A program made the position numbers and the translations under genes. This document shows, in pieces, positions 11,518 to 23,051 of a DNA stretch of 64,000 bases. How positions within the stretch are numbered: position 1 is the stretch's first letter; each line of letters begins with the position of its first letter. The notes under the pieces were generated by a model, which saw nothing but the letters and a program-made list of their open reading frames with translations, was not told the origin of the DNA and did no database searches. This stretch comes from Apiotrichum sp. Y4204 (lineage: Eukaryota > Basidiomycota > Tremellomycetes > Trichosporonales > Trichosporonaceae), in contig JAMYHL010000067.1 of the NCBI GenBank assembly GCA_025531455.1, forward strand, positions 62,001 through 126,000, given 5' to 3'.

Positions 11518-14144
11518 TCACATTTCTGCACGCAATGTGCGCTTCAACAGCGATTGATTTGACAGACCTCATGGTAGGGCTTTTGTTTCTAGTCGAGTCC
11601 GTCGAACTTGCCGAGATGATGTGCACCAAATCAACAGCTCCGTATTACCAACTCGGGATGCGGGCACGGAGGACACCACAGAGTGAAGGCCAGTGACAGA
11701 TACCAAGGACAACCCATATCACCATCAGAAAGGGTTAAACGACAAGGCACAACATGGACGACAGTCGATGCGCTACCCCGTATACGCAGAACCTGCAGAC
11801 TACCTATAACTAGCGGCTCTGATGGGCGACGGAAGGGTGCAAATATTGAGACAAGAACAGTTGCAACACTGACGAAGGATCCCACGTCATCACACGCTTG
11901 TCACAACCGCCTCGCCGACCAAGCGCTGCAGACTGCAACCAGTCACTCTCCCCCGACCCCCATACAAACTGCTCAGACGTGTCCGTGCGTCTGGGACTGA
12001 AGAATCTGCGGTTCCAGGAGTTTCCTGGCCGCGACCGGGGATCCGTGGACCCAGGAATGGGATCATGGGACGCTTCTGGAGGACAGGGAGAGCTCGTCGC
12101 CCATTCGAACGCCTCATTTTGGTTCACAGCTACTGTACCACAACGGGGGAGCTGTTCCCGGTTGGTCCCCGGTCCTGAAAGGAAGTGAGGTCCAGACGCC
12201 GCAGCTGTAGGTGCGGACACAGCATTCGGCTACGGGAGAAGCTTTTTGTCAATCACGCAAGTCACCGTCCGCTGCTAGCCGGCGTATCAGGCGGCCAATG
12301 TTGGAGGTGGCGGTGTTTCAGCTCAATAAGGATCCGCCCATCCCGTGTTGGTGGATTTCTCGACTCTCAAGTGCCAGGCTGCGACCTCACTGACGATTTC
12401 CCAATGACATGATGTGGCTTGGAAAGAAGGGTGCTCGTAGCTCGCAGCTGATGGATCACAGAAATGCGGTCAAGTAATCGCTTGGCATCACTACTGCGTA
12501 AAGACACCAAAGGCAAAGCAGCTCTGCTTTGACGCTGATGCTCAGCTGTCTACCTTGCCCCTGCTCCACTCCACCTGCTTGGACGGTTCGTCCTCAGGGA
12601 GGAAAGTATTACCAGTGCAAAGTCAAGGGTTCTTTGCTCCGTGGCCCACCAATTACAGAAGCGCGTTTACGGGCCTTGAGACCCAGGTGGGTCTATCAAG
12701 GTGAACATCAAGCTTGCACAGTCGCATGGTTTGGTATCTTCTGGGAAAAAGGTGCCCGGACCCGAGCGTCGGGGATTGATGAAGCATCGGAACAGATTAG
12801 GGTGAGCATTGGGATGACTTGCAGAGGGCCGGTGCCCCGAGGAACGTGTCGCCGGAGTCGCAAGGTCGACGACTCCGTATCACGGATGGCAATCTTCTGC
12901 GGCCTCGAGGGGACAATGAGCCCCCAAGTAACGATACTTTCGCGCCGATGCAGACTTCTTAGGTCATCAACTGCTATCAGTTTATCGTGAGACAGCTCAG
13001 TATATCAAGGTTGCACTCTACTGCACTTCTTCCACTCCCCCCAACCACCTGTCCTCCACGCTTCTCCGCTCGGCTCCCTTGTCTCCACCACTGACAGTTC
13101 TCCATAGCCTCATCGTTGCAGAGAGCTCCTTAGCTACGCAGCTCCTCCCTCAACCGACAGCCATTACTTCACTTGTAGCACCACCCCAATTTACCTCCTG
13201 GCTTCGCGGGCGGACACATACCCTGGTGCACGATCCCACTCCTCTGTCCAGTTCATTCCGACCGCCGACTGGTTCATCGAAGGCCGATAACGGGCTGCCG
13301 AGGACTCTACTACTTTGCCCAGACGCTCATTCAAGTGGACACCGCAGAGACACTCCACCAGACCCTTGTGTTCCAGGAACTCTGTGTGACGGTGCGCACC
13401 GACAACCCTTCCATTTCGCCAGCTCTCCGCCAAACTTGAAAACGTTGCCTTCGAGCATCGGTTGCAGTTTGCGTGAATACGCACTGTTACGTTCTCGCTG
13501 GCAATTTCTGCGGCTGTGACCGGATTGTAAAGTGAGTTGTTGAGGTTATGAGCATCGTGTGGTGTCACAGTTGGTTGTGCATGGCCTGCATGGCTGCCTG
13601 TATGGATCGCATGGGACGAATGGACAGAACCTGAAGAAACTGCCCAGTGACGTTACGGAGGACGCCGCGTGTGGAGACCCCACATTCTGCTTTGGTTTTT
13701 TTTTTTCTGGACTCTGCCCTATTTTATTTTTTTTTGCCTTTTTTTTTTTCCGTCGTGTTCTGTGTCGTCGGCGCCGGCGCCGTCGGTCAGGTTGGCGAAG
13801 AGATTTTTTCGACGCGCAGACAAACGGCTGGGCCGGCTGGGCGGGTGGAACTGGGAAGTGAATGGATGTACAGGTATGCAGGAGACGGGAGGCTGTGGTA
13901 GCTGGCACGCTCAAGCCGGAGAGGTCTGTCCACTACTGTCGCTACTTGCATCTCACAAAAGTTGGTTGCTCGGTCGAGACCATCATTGGCCGGGCTCCTC
14001 TCTCCCTCTCTCATTTTGAGATCGTTTCTTCTTTCTCTTCTTTCTTTCTTCTCCTTCTTCAAAAAGGCCTGCTGCTGACATCGCTCTCTCCACCAGCACT
14101 GTCACGCAGCCGCTTGGCCACATCTCCATCTCCCCTTCCCCCTA
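11518..14144. other. Gene-poor region
   Basis: No gene supported. The longest open frame (12529-12990) has no domain, no homologue I recognise and unbalanced composition. T-rich runs occur at about 13697-13752, and 13990-14140 is strongly pyrimidine-biased, likely promoter/5' leader of the zinc-finger gene at 14423. Confidence 0.5.
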
Positions 14145-14184
14145 CCCCCTCACCCCCTCACCCCCTCACCCCCTCACCCCCTCG
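14145..14184. repeat. C-rich 8-bp tandem repeat
   Basis: About five copies of the unit CCCCCTCA in the pyrimidine-rich leader/promoter region, 240-280 bases before the zinc-finger start codon. Confidence 0.85.
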
Positions 14185-14422
14185 ACTCCCTCCCTCTTGC
14201 GCATCTCGACTCTTCAACTTCCCGGGAACCGTCGGTGTCGAGTCGTCTGCAATCTTCGCTCTCACCCAGATCCTGCCATCTCTGCTTCAGCTTGTCGAGC
14301 AGCATCGTCCCGCAGTCCCTGTAACGACAGACGTATTCCCACTCGCACCGTAGCGACCGTGTTCCGCACTGCATTCGCAGTAAACCTTGCCTCCGCGTCC
14401 GCCATCATCCACATCCTCCATC

Positions 14423-15652
14423 ATGAGCCTTCTTCCACCATTCGAGGACTTTGACGCAACCGCCTCCTGGGTGTCGTCCACCGCCGCGCAGCCAAAGTTT
14501 ATGGACAGCGACTTCCAATGCTTTCCCAGCGGTACGCCTCCTGGTCAGCCCATGGGGGATAGCGAGCTGGAGGCCCTCTTTGGCATAAAGTTTCCTTCTC
14601 CACAACTCCCCGAGGCTTCCGTCTTTGACACGGGCCTTTCTTCCGTGCCAGCGCCTCCGCAAGCGGCGCTCCAGGCTGCCCTTGCTTCTGTGAGCGGGCA
14701 CTCGACTTGTTCACCCCTCAACCCAAACCACTCTACGTCCATCCACCACACAACCGACAAAGGGCCCAACGCCCTCCAACTCGATATGCTTGACGCCCTC
14801 ACTCCTGCTGGCTCACCGCGGGCTATCTCAAGTGGATTTGATTCACCTTCGTTTCAGTTCTCCCCAACCCCCACCCTAACCATGTGCCCAACCGTCGACT
14901 CGACTCCTGCCCCGCGCTCAAACTCAAGATGCTCGTCGCGATCGTCATTCTCCACTCAGACCGACGATGTCAAGCCGTTCATGTCCCGTGCCGTGTCGGA
15001 CGGTTACGCTGAAGTCCAACAGCCTGTCATCCACATTGGACCCGATGGGAAGCCCAAGAAGTTGCACTTGTGCCCCTACGTTGAGTGTCCTCGCTCCGCC
15101 CGTACCTTCCGCTCCAATGCCGACCTGCAACGCCACGTTCGTTCCCACAGGGGTGAACGTCCTTATAAGTGCCCGGAGCCAGAGTGTGGCAAAGCGTATG
15201 GCCAGCAAAACAAGATGGTCAACCACGTCAAGCAGCAGCACCCTGCACTTTTGTCGAGCATTGAAGTGGGCCGTAGTCGTCGTCGTGCCCCCGCTTCGGC
15301 ACCAGTCTCGCGCGCCGTCTCGGTCTCTCGTGCGTCGTCCGTGATGCGTTCTGTTTCGGCTCCCTCTACTCCAGGGGGTTCTCGGATTCGGGGCCCCATC
15401 CGCACACCCATTACCTCCCCTGTAGCGAGCATCGGACCTTCTCGATTCTCATCGTCGACCTCTGGTCGTCCTGCGCCTTACACGCTTCCTACGACGGGTA
15501 CCACCGCGGCGGCTCACCTTGCCCGCTCGTCTCAGGGACTTACCATTCCCTCGGCTCGCCGTGACTCCCTTTCGAATCACATGCAGCTGCACCATGAAGT
15601 GTTCGGCCCATCGTCATCGACCTCGAGCTCCTCATCGTCTCTCTGGGGGTAA
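14423..15652 (+). CDS. C2H2 zinc-finger transcription factor, two fingers
   Basis: A single exon of 409 residues. The N-terminal ~200 residues are Ser/Pro/Thr-rich with hydrophobic-acidic patches (LLPPFEDFDATASW, FDSPSFQFSPTP), plausible activation regions. Two adjacent C2H2 fingers follow: finger 1 with C217, C222, H238, H242; finger 2 with C250, C255, H268, H273, joined by the classical linker RGERPYKC. After finger 2 comes a basic Arg/Ser-rich stretch and a disordered Ser-rich C terminus. The start is the first ATG in frame after the pyrimidine-rich leader. This layout is typical of fungal nuclear DNA-binding regulators, but I cannot name the orthologue. Absence of introns is unusual in this window. 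Confidence 0.88.
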   Translation: MSLLPPFEDFDATASWVSSTAAQPKFMDSDFQCFPSGTPPGQPMGDSELEALFGIKFPSPQLPEASVFDTGLSSVPAPPQAALQAALASVSGHSTCSPLNPNHSTSIHHTTDKGPNALQLDMLDALTPAGSPRAISSGFDSPSFQFSPTPTLTMCPTVDSTPAPRSNSRCSSRSSFSTQTDDVKPFMSRAVSDGYAEVQQPVIHIGPDGKPKKLHLCPYVECPRSARTFRSNADLQRHVRSHRGERPYKCPEPECGKAYGQQNKMVNHVKQQHPALLSSIEVGRSRRRAPASAPVSRAVSVSRASSVMRSVSAPSTPGGSRIRGPIRTPITSPVASIGPSRFSSSTSGRPAPYTLPTTGTTAAAHLARSSQGLTIPSARRDSLSNHMQLHHEVFGPSSSTSSSSSSLWG

Positions 15653-16822
15653 CTACCTCTTATAGACGCTCTTAGAGTACATTAGATGTCTCTTAGCCTC
15701 ACGGACTCTCAACTGTATATCACCTCCTGCGGCCGTCACACATGTCCCTACCCCCAACCATTATCAAAGAATCACCATAACTCGCTTGGCGACACTGCAA
15801 CTCGGTGAGCGCAAGTGCGAACCCAAAAGACGAAGAAGTATCGAGCATCCCACAAAGCAAAAGAGAAACACAGCAATGATACGGAAACAGCAGCAGCAAC
15901 AAAATCATTTCCCTGGCAGAGTCCCCAATAGCATATCCGCCATTCCATCTCCTCCCATGTGCATCACTTCCTACCCCATCCTCTACCACATCCATCCTGT
16001 CCATCAGCCTCCTACAGGCCCAATGCATAGTTCATCTGAACGCTTCTTACACACACTCACGCGCAGACCGCACAGGTCCAGGAAGCACAGCAACCTACTT
16101 GACATGAAAGCGCAGCCCTGCGATTTCTGTTCACAGAATATGCAAAGTGGATCCAGGTGGAGGGGGAATGGCGGGTCGGTGGAGGCGGGTCGGTGGAGGC
16201 GGGTCGGTGGAGGTGGTCGTGTTACTCCGAGTTATATCCGAACCACACAGCCTTATCACCGGCGATCAGGCGGATCTGCGTCCTCGGTGTAACGGCCGGT
16301 GCTTGATGTTTCCCCCTGCCGATCCTCAGACTGAGGGCGCAGAGCACACTGTCCCGTGCACCCCCTTTTCCCACCATCCAGTCAGTCGTATCACGCCTCT
16401 CGATCTCTCGGAACCTTCTGTCCCGCTTCTCATATCGCCAGATCGCCAGGGTAACCCAGGCACTCAGGCACGACGCATTCCTCCCTGCCGAGATCCCGGT
16501 CCCGCTACCGGCGGCCCCAGCGTCATCTTCCTGCGCTGCACCGTGACAAGTGAGCCTTTGAGCCTTTGGAGCTTTTTGATCCTGTGAGCCCACAAGCGTA
16601 ATCAGGCGCATGGTACGCCCATGTGCTCTGATAGTCCAGTCTCTACCAGGTTCAGCCTCCAGTGCTTGGACCACGTCTCTGTAGAGCATCTCGTACCCTC
16701 CCCATTCCCGCATGGCGACTTTCCACACAGCGCTGGACGCAGATCAGGTCAGTCGGTGCTACATGACCCATGCATGGTATGGCCTCTAAATTACTGACGC
16801 TTCAGATCACAACTGTCTAGCC
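15653..16822. other. Intergenic, zinc-finger gene to VAS1
   Basis: The 3' ends of two convergent genes flank this region. No gene is supported. It includes a short GT/GC-rich minisatellite at about 16170-16215. Confidence 0.5.
16170..16215. repeat. 14-bp minisatellite, three copies
   Basis: Tandem units of about GTCGGTGGAGGCGG repeated three times with a degenerate fourth edge. Confidence 0.8.
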
Positions 16823-19800
16823 TTAGAGGAGGAGCTTGAAGCGCTCCATTGCCTGGCGGAGAGTCTCAATCTCGGCCTCGTACTTGGCGATCTGAGGAGT
16901 AAGCAGCTGTTGCTTGCGTTCGTCCAACTCCGTCCTCCAAGACTCACCTTCTCAGTGTTCTGAGTGCGGACGTTCTCAGGAACGGTGCTCTCGTAGTTGG
17001 CCTGCTTGGTCTGCTTGACGACCTTGTCAAGACCCTGCTCGGAGAACGCGGCCTTCTTCTCAAGCTTGGCAATCTCGGCGGCAGCGTCGACCTTGCCCTG
17101 TGGACGTCAGCATACCACAACATCATGCTGGAGAATGTCGGACTCACCTTGACGGGGATGTGAACATTGAGGTCGGCGGTGACAGTCTCCGTGCCACAGC
17201 CGGCAGGGACCTCGGAGTCGTCGGAGATGAACTGGACCTGGCCGGCACCCTTAGTGAGCGCAACAATGATAGGACCCTGGGTCTCGAGCATGGCATGGGC
17301 CTTCGGGTTCTTCGCCTGAACGATGACTAGTATATCAGCAGGCTGAAATGCCTGGCAACTCACTGGTGATCTTGTCCTCAAGGGTCTTGCCGTTCGTGGG
17401 CAGGTTGTACGAGCTAGAAATGGAACGAGCGGACCGGATGCAGTCGTTGACAAGGTCAAAGTCGGCCTCGGCCTCAGGGAAGTTGAACTCGGGAACCTGG
17501 CATTAGCATCTGCAAACTTCGAAGCAAACTCACCTCCTCGGGGAAAGCGGCAACCATAATGGACTCGGTCGAGTCGCCGGCACGACGGGGAAGACGCTGC
17601 CAGAGGTCCTCAGTGACATAGGGCATGAAGGGGTGGAAGAGCTTGAGACCAGCGTCAATGGCGGTGTAGAGCGTGTTCTGGCACGACTCCTTGGCAGAGG
17701 CGTCATCGCCCTCGAAGATGGGCTTGGTAGCCTCAATGAAGACATCACAGAGATCGTTAAGGAAGAAGCGGTAGGCGTACGTGGTGGCGTCCGAGAAATC
17801 GCGGTTCTCCAATGCGGAGTTGACCGACGCCGCGGCAAAGTTGAGACGGTGGAGAAGCCACTTCTCAGCAATGCACTCCTTGCCAGTGGGCTTTGCTGAT
17901 GCCAACGGCTTGAACGTAGCCTCAAGACGCTTGCCGTCGAGGTCGACAAGGCCAAGGCGGAAGAGACCGAACTTGGTGGCGTTCCAGAGCTTGTTGCAGA
18001 ACTTGCGGTAGCCCTCAACACGACCAATCTCGAGGTTGATGTCACGACCACCGGTCGTGTAGTTACAGAGGGTGAAACGGAGCGCGTCGGTACCGCACTG
18101 AGGAATGCCCTTGGGGAAAAGCTTCTTCTGGCCGTCCTCCGCCTTCTTGATCTCCTTCTCCGGAAGGTTGCCGGTGCGGAGGTCGTTGTGGAGCTTCTGG
18201 AGGTTCTGACCGGTGATAACGTCAAGAGGGTCAATGACGTTACCAGTCGACTTGGACATCTTACGTCCCCAGGCGTCACGAACCATGGGGTGGCAGTAGA
18301 CCTCCGGGAACGGCATCTGGCCGGTGAGCTGGTTGCCGAAAAAGACCATACGAGCGACCCAGAAGAACAAGATATCCCAACCGGTCTCAAGAATGGAATT
18401 CGGGTAGAAGTGCTCAAGGTCCTTGGTTTTCTCAGGCCAGCCCATAGTCGAGAACGGCCAGAGACCCGACGAGAACCACGTGTCCAGGACGTCGTCGTCC
18501 TGCTTGAGGGTGTACTTGCGACCGTTGGCACGCTTCGAGGCCTCGACCTCGGCCTCCTCGAGCGAACGGGCAATGATCCAGTTGTCCTGGTTGCTAGACT
18601 AGCGACGTCAGTTCAGCTCAGCCAATGGGCTCATGGCGGATTACTCACATCCGAGGTCTCCCCCTCAAAGGTGAGGAGGTACGCAGGACAGCGGTGGCCC
18701 CACCAGAGCTGACGGGAAATGCACCAGTCCTGCATGTTCTCCATCCAACGGATCCAGTCGTTGGCGATGGTCTTGGGCTTAATGTCGATCTCACCCGCGG
18801 CAGTACGCTTAAGAACCTCCTCCGCCATGGGCTTGCAGCTGACCCACCACTGCGGCTTCATTATCTGCTCGACAACGTCGCCCGAACGCGAGCAGATGGG
18901 GATCTGCATCTCGTTGTCCTTCGCCTCGACGTACAGACCCTTCTCCTTGAGAGCCTCGAGGACAGCGTTACGAACGTGGAAGCGCTTCATGCCAGAGAAG
19001 GGGGCAGCGTTCTCGTTGTATGTACCGTCATCGTTCATCAGGGAGATAAACTCAAGGTTGTTGCGGACGGCGCACTCGAAGTCATTGGGGTCGTGGGCAG
19101 GAGTGATCTTGACGGCGCCGGTACCAAACTCCATGTCAACAGTGACGCCGTCGGTAACGATGGGAATACGACGGCCGTTGAAGGGGTGGACGACGAACTT
19201 GCCATGGAGGTGCTTGTAGCGAGGGTCGTCCGGGTGAACGGCAACGGCCGTGTCGCCGAGCATAGTCTCAGGACGCGTAGTGGCGACGATGATGAACTCA
19301 TCAGAGTCCTCGATGGGGTACTTGAAGGAGGTAATGACACCAAACTCAAACTTCTCTTTGGGATCGTAGCCCTTAACGTTCATAAGAGTACGGCCGGTCA
19401 GAGACTTCTGGTCAACCTCAAGGTTCGAGAGGGAGGTGTTGAGGAAGCACGACCAGTTGACCAGGCGGTTGGCACGGTAGATGAGGCCCTTCTGGTGAAG
19501 CTCAACGAAACCCTCAACAACAGCCTTGGAAAGTTGCTGATAGATTAGCTTTTGAGCATGGTAGGGCACTCACGTCCGACATCGTGAACGCAACACGGTT
19601 CCACTCGAACGATCCACCGAGGCGGCGCATCTGGTTCGTGATGTTGGCCTGGTACCTGGCGTCAGATATGGTCTATACAACGACAACTCACTGGTCCTTC
19701 CACTCCCAAACCTTCTCCAGGAACTTCTCACGACCGTAGTCGTGACGGGTCTTGCCCTCGTTCTTCATAAGACGAGCCTCGACAACGGCCTGCGTTGCGA

Positions 19801-20582
19801 TACCAGCGTGGTCGTAACCGGGGACGAAGAGGACCGAGCAACCCTGCATACGCTTCCAACGAATCAGACCGTCCTGAATAGCGATGGTGAGAGCATGTCC
19901 AATGTGGAGGTTGCCAGTGACGTTGGGGGGAGGGAAGGCCATCGAGAAAGTCCCACGAGCGAGAGGAGTGCCGTCGGCGTTGAACTTGGGCTCAAAGTAG
20001 CCCTGCTTCTCCCACCAGTCGTAGTGAGCAGCCTCGACCTTTGTCGGGTCGTAGCTAGAGGGCATGTCACCCGAGACATCTATCATCAGCGAGTAACTCT
20101 TGCAGCTAGACCTCACCCTTCTTCTCGCCCTTAGGAGTCGGGTTGACCCAGGTCTCGGCGGGGGTCTCCTCGACCTTCTTCTCCTCCTTCTTCTTCTCCT
20201 TCTTCGCGGAGGGCTGGGTCTGAACAGCGGGGCCCTTAGCAGCAGCCTTGGCAAGCTTCTCAAGACGCTTTGCCTCCTTCTTGGCTGTGATCTAAGTCAG
20301 TCACGGAACTCGGTGCTAGGCGAGGCACTCACCGCCCTTCTTGGAAGGCCTGTTCTCCTCGCCGGCAGCGGGAGCAGCTCCGTCGGCAGGGGTGGGCACG
20401 ACGGGAGCCTCGGTCTGAGGCTTGGTAGCCTCTGGAGCGGACATTATGGGCGAGGAATTAATGTAACGAGCCGTGAGGTAGGGCAAAGGCACAATGTATG
20501 GGGATCTGGCAGCGTAGAGTTGACGCACGGGGTATCCGCGTTGAAGCTGTTTTTGGGTGGCGAGGGCGAGGTGGCGTATCAT
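16823..20582 (-). CDS. VAS1: Valyl-tRNA synthetase, cytosolic and mitochondrial forms
   Basis: Ten exons, 5' to 3': 20582-20333, 20284-20117, 20079-19692, 19655-19574, 19536-18649, 18598-17534, 17496-17364, 17326-17148, 17097-16948, 16891-16823. From the first ATG this gives 1123 residues; from the in-frame ATG at 20444, 1077. It charges tRNA-Val with valine. Class I signatures are present: [15 protein letters not shown] (HIGH at 198-201 of the long form) and KMSKS at about 705-709. The editing and anticodon-binding domains follow, then a C-terminal coiled coil ending in KLLL. The first 46 residues are rich in Arg/Leu/Tyr/Ala, lack Asp and Glu, and look like a mitochondrial presequence; the short form starts with a Lys/Ala/Glu-rich eukaryotic extension. 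This matches the two-start, two-compartment arrangement known from yeast VAS1. Confidence 0.96.
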
Positions 20583-21184
20583 ACACCACCTTTTTATGTG
20601 AGTTCACTGGAGTCGAGTACAACTCCTTGTGGTGGTCCAAGATGGAGTAGAATAGTGTGGGTTGTTGGAGTCGATAGAGAATGTTGGACAGATCGCGAGC
20701 ACAAAGAGTCCCAATCCACCAATGTCGGCAGTCTCGGCACTCAGATGCACCTATTTTTTCGGTCAACCGATACTTTTTGACTCGCCAACCGTCAAGAGGC
20801 CACCAGAGGTGCATAATAAAGATCATCAAGGTCCTATTGCAACGGGTCCCAAGTATTAACATTGATAAGCTGGTACTAATAAACTTCTAAAATTCTAAAT
20901 TCTACATCCCCGTTGCCACGTGAATGGCACGTCCTTGCTCCCCAGCTATATGACGTGTACTTCGAAGCACTAGCCAGTTCTGATACGATACGATTCACGT
21001 GCTCGGCTGCGGCGATGAGCGTGCAGGGTGCGCGTGGGGGTGGTGACGACGTTTCAGCGTCGATTGCGTTGATGAGGGAGGACTTTACCGGGAACCGTGA
21101 ATTGACAACCTTCTCGTTTCGCAACAACAGTCTTACAATCGCAGTCTCCCTTCTCACGACACAGGCACTGGGACGCAGAGAGCC
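20583..21184. promoter_or_regulatory. Shared divergent promoter, VAS1 / AP-2 mu
   Basis: 602 bases between two divergent starts. A TATA-like CATAAAAAG on the minus strand lies only about 12 bases before the long VAS1 start, so some transcripts could begin downstream of that ATG and make only the cytosolic form (inference). Confidence 0.45.
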
Positions 21185-23051
21185 ATGATTTCTGTAAGTT
21201 TGTGCAATGCTGAGCTGCAGCTGACTCCAGGCGTTCTTCATCTTCAACCAAAAGGGCGAGGTAAGCCCAGCGCGAATCACAAGTCCATGACCGAGAAGCC
21301 GCCCCTAACCTCCTCGCGCAGGTCCTTATCTCACGTCTGTTCCGCGCCGACTTGAAGTAAGTGAATTGGGTGATTTTGATAGCACAGCGTGCTGACAGGT
21401 GTGCTTCGCGCTGCCTTGGCTACCATTTGTTTATCTCATGATGTCTCTCCGATCCACAGGCGGTCAATCTCGGACGTCTTCCGTATTCAGGTCATCTCTA
21501 ACCCGGACATCCGTTCGCCGATCATAACGCTTGGCTCCACTTCGTTCTTTCACGTACGAATCAACAATGTCTTCATTGTTGCCGTGACCAAGTGAGTACT
21601 CGTCTACATGATCTTACTCATTCCCAGATGCAATGCGTCGGCTGCTCTTGTCTTTGAGTTCCTCTACCGGTTCATCTCCATTTGCCGAAGCTACTTTAGC
21701 AAACTCGACGAGGAAAGCATCAAGAGTAACTTTGTGCTCATCTACGAGCTCCTCGATGGTGAGCACTTACGCTGCTTCTTTATTAACTGTTGCAGAGATT
21801 CTCGACTTTGGATATCCTCAGAACTCGGAGATCGACACGCTCAAGATGTACATCACGACTGAAGGCATCAAATCGGAGATGGCAGTTGTGAGTCTGTCCC
21901 TAAGCGTTGGCCTTGATCTATCGTCTTCTAACTGGCAGCGCGAAGACTCGTCCAAGATCACCATTCAGGCCACGGGGGCTACCTCGTGGCGACGGGCGGA
22001 CGTGAAATACCGGAAGAATGAGGCCTTCGTGGACGTTATCGAAACGGTCAACCTTATCATGAGTAAGGAAGGTGAGTGAAGACAAACAGGAACATGTGCT
22101 GAGATAACAGGCTCTGTGCTTCGTGCAGACGTGGATGGCCAAATCTTGATGCGCGCATACCTCTCCGGCATGCCGGAGTGCAAGTTTGGCCTCAATGACA
22201 AGCTTGTGCTGGACAAGCGGGGCGAACAGTCGACCAAATCGGATAGCGCTGTGGAGCTTGACGACTGCCAGTTCCACCAGTGTGTCCGTTTGGGCAAGTT
22301 CGACTCCGACAGATCCATCAGCTTCATCCCTCCTGATGGGGAATTTGAACTCATGCGGTGTGTTTCACAGTAACACGTCAGTAACTGACTGCGCAGCTAC
22401 CGATCCACGACCAATATCAATCTCCCCTTCAAACTGCAGACCCACGTCGCAGAACCCACCAAGTCCCGAGTGGAGTACACGATTCACCTCAAGGCCAACT
22501 TCGATTCAAAGCTCAACGCCAACAATGTCGTCGTCAAGATCCCCACACCACTCAACACGACCAAGGTGGACGCCAAGGTTGCGGTTGGGAAGGCGAAGTA
22601 TGTTCCAGCAGAGAATGTCATCATTTGGAAGTGAGTTTTACCCACATGCTGTTAAATCGCTCTAACCTTCAGGATCCCCAGGATACAAGGCATGCAGGAG
22701 TGCACTCTCACGGCCGACGCTGATCTCGCGATGACCACACATCGGCAGGCGTGGTCGCGCCCTCCCATTGAGATTGACTTCTCCGGTAGGTTCAGCTGGC
22801 TCGTATGTGGTCGACGAGCTGACCCCCACCAGTTGTCATGTTTACTGCCTCTGGCCTACTTGTGCGATACCTGAAGATCTTCGAGAAGAGTGGTGCCCCG
22901 AGTAAGTTGTTTCTATTATTATTGGCATGGCAACTTACTGGTTAAGGTACAAAATGGGTCCGCTATTTGACGAAAGCGCAGGGCTCCTACTTTGTTCGCG
23001 TACGTACAATCGGAGATACGCATGAACCCATCACTGACTGGACAGTTCTGA
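21185..23051 (+). CDS. APM4: AP-2 clathrin adaptor, mu (medium) subunit
   Basis: Thirteen exons: 21185-21193, 21231-21260, 21322-21356, 21460-21591, 21628-21758, 21796-21887, 21939-22071, 22111-22357, 22397-22630, 22673-22785, 22833-22901, 22947-22999, 23046-23051; 427 residues. The N-terminal longin-like domain starts [20 protein letters not shown]. The mu-homology domain holds [33 protein letters not shown] and [17 protein letters not shown] at the end. These blocks match the mu subunit of the plasma-membrane AP-2 complex, which binds YxxPhi cargo signals and PIP2 during endocytosis. The first coding exon is 9 nt (MIS) and the last only 6 nt (Phe, stop); both are needed to reach the conserved N terminus and the family-typical Arg-Phe C terminus. 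Confidence 0.94.

Noticed and set aside
12529..12990. 153-codon plus-strand frame in a gene-poor region
   Set aside because: No start context, domain or splice extension; looks random.
13670..13760. T-rich runs suggestive of a retroelement tail
   Set aside because: No reverse transcriptase, target-site duplication or long repeats nearby; plain homopolymers.
17530..18573. 347-codon Arg/Ser/Thr-rich frame on the minus strand
   Set aside because: Alternative frame of VAS1 exon 6, with composition typical of GC-rich shadow frames.
18625..19548. 307-codon plus-strand frame
   Set aside because: Antisense to VAS1 exon 5.
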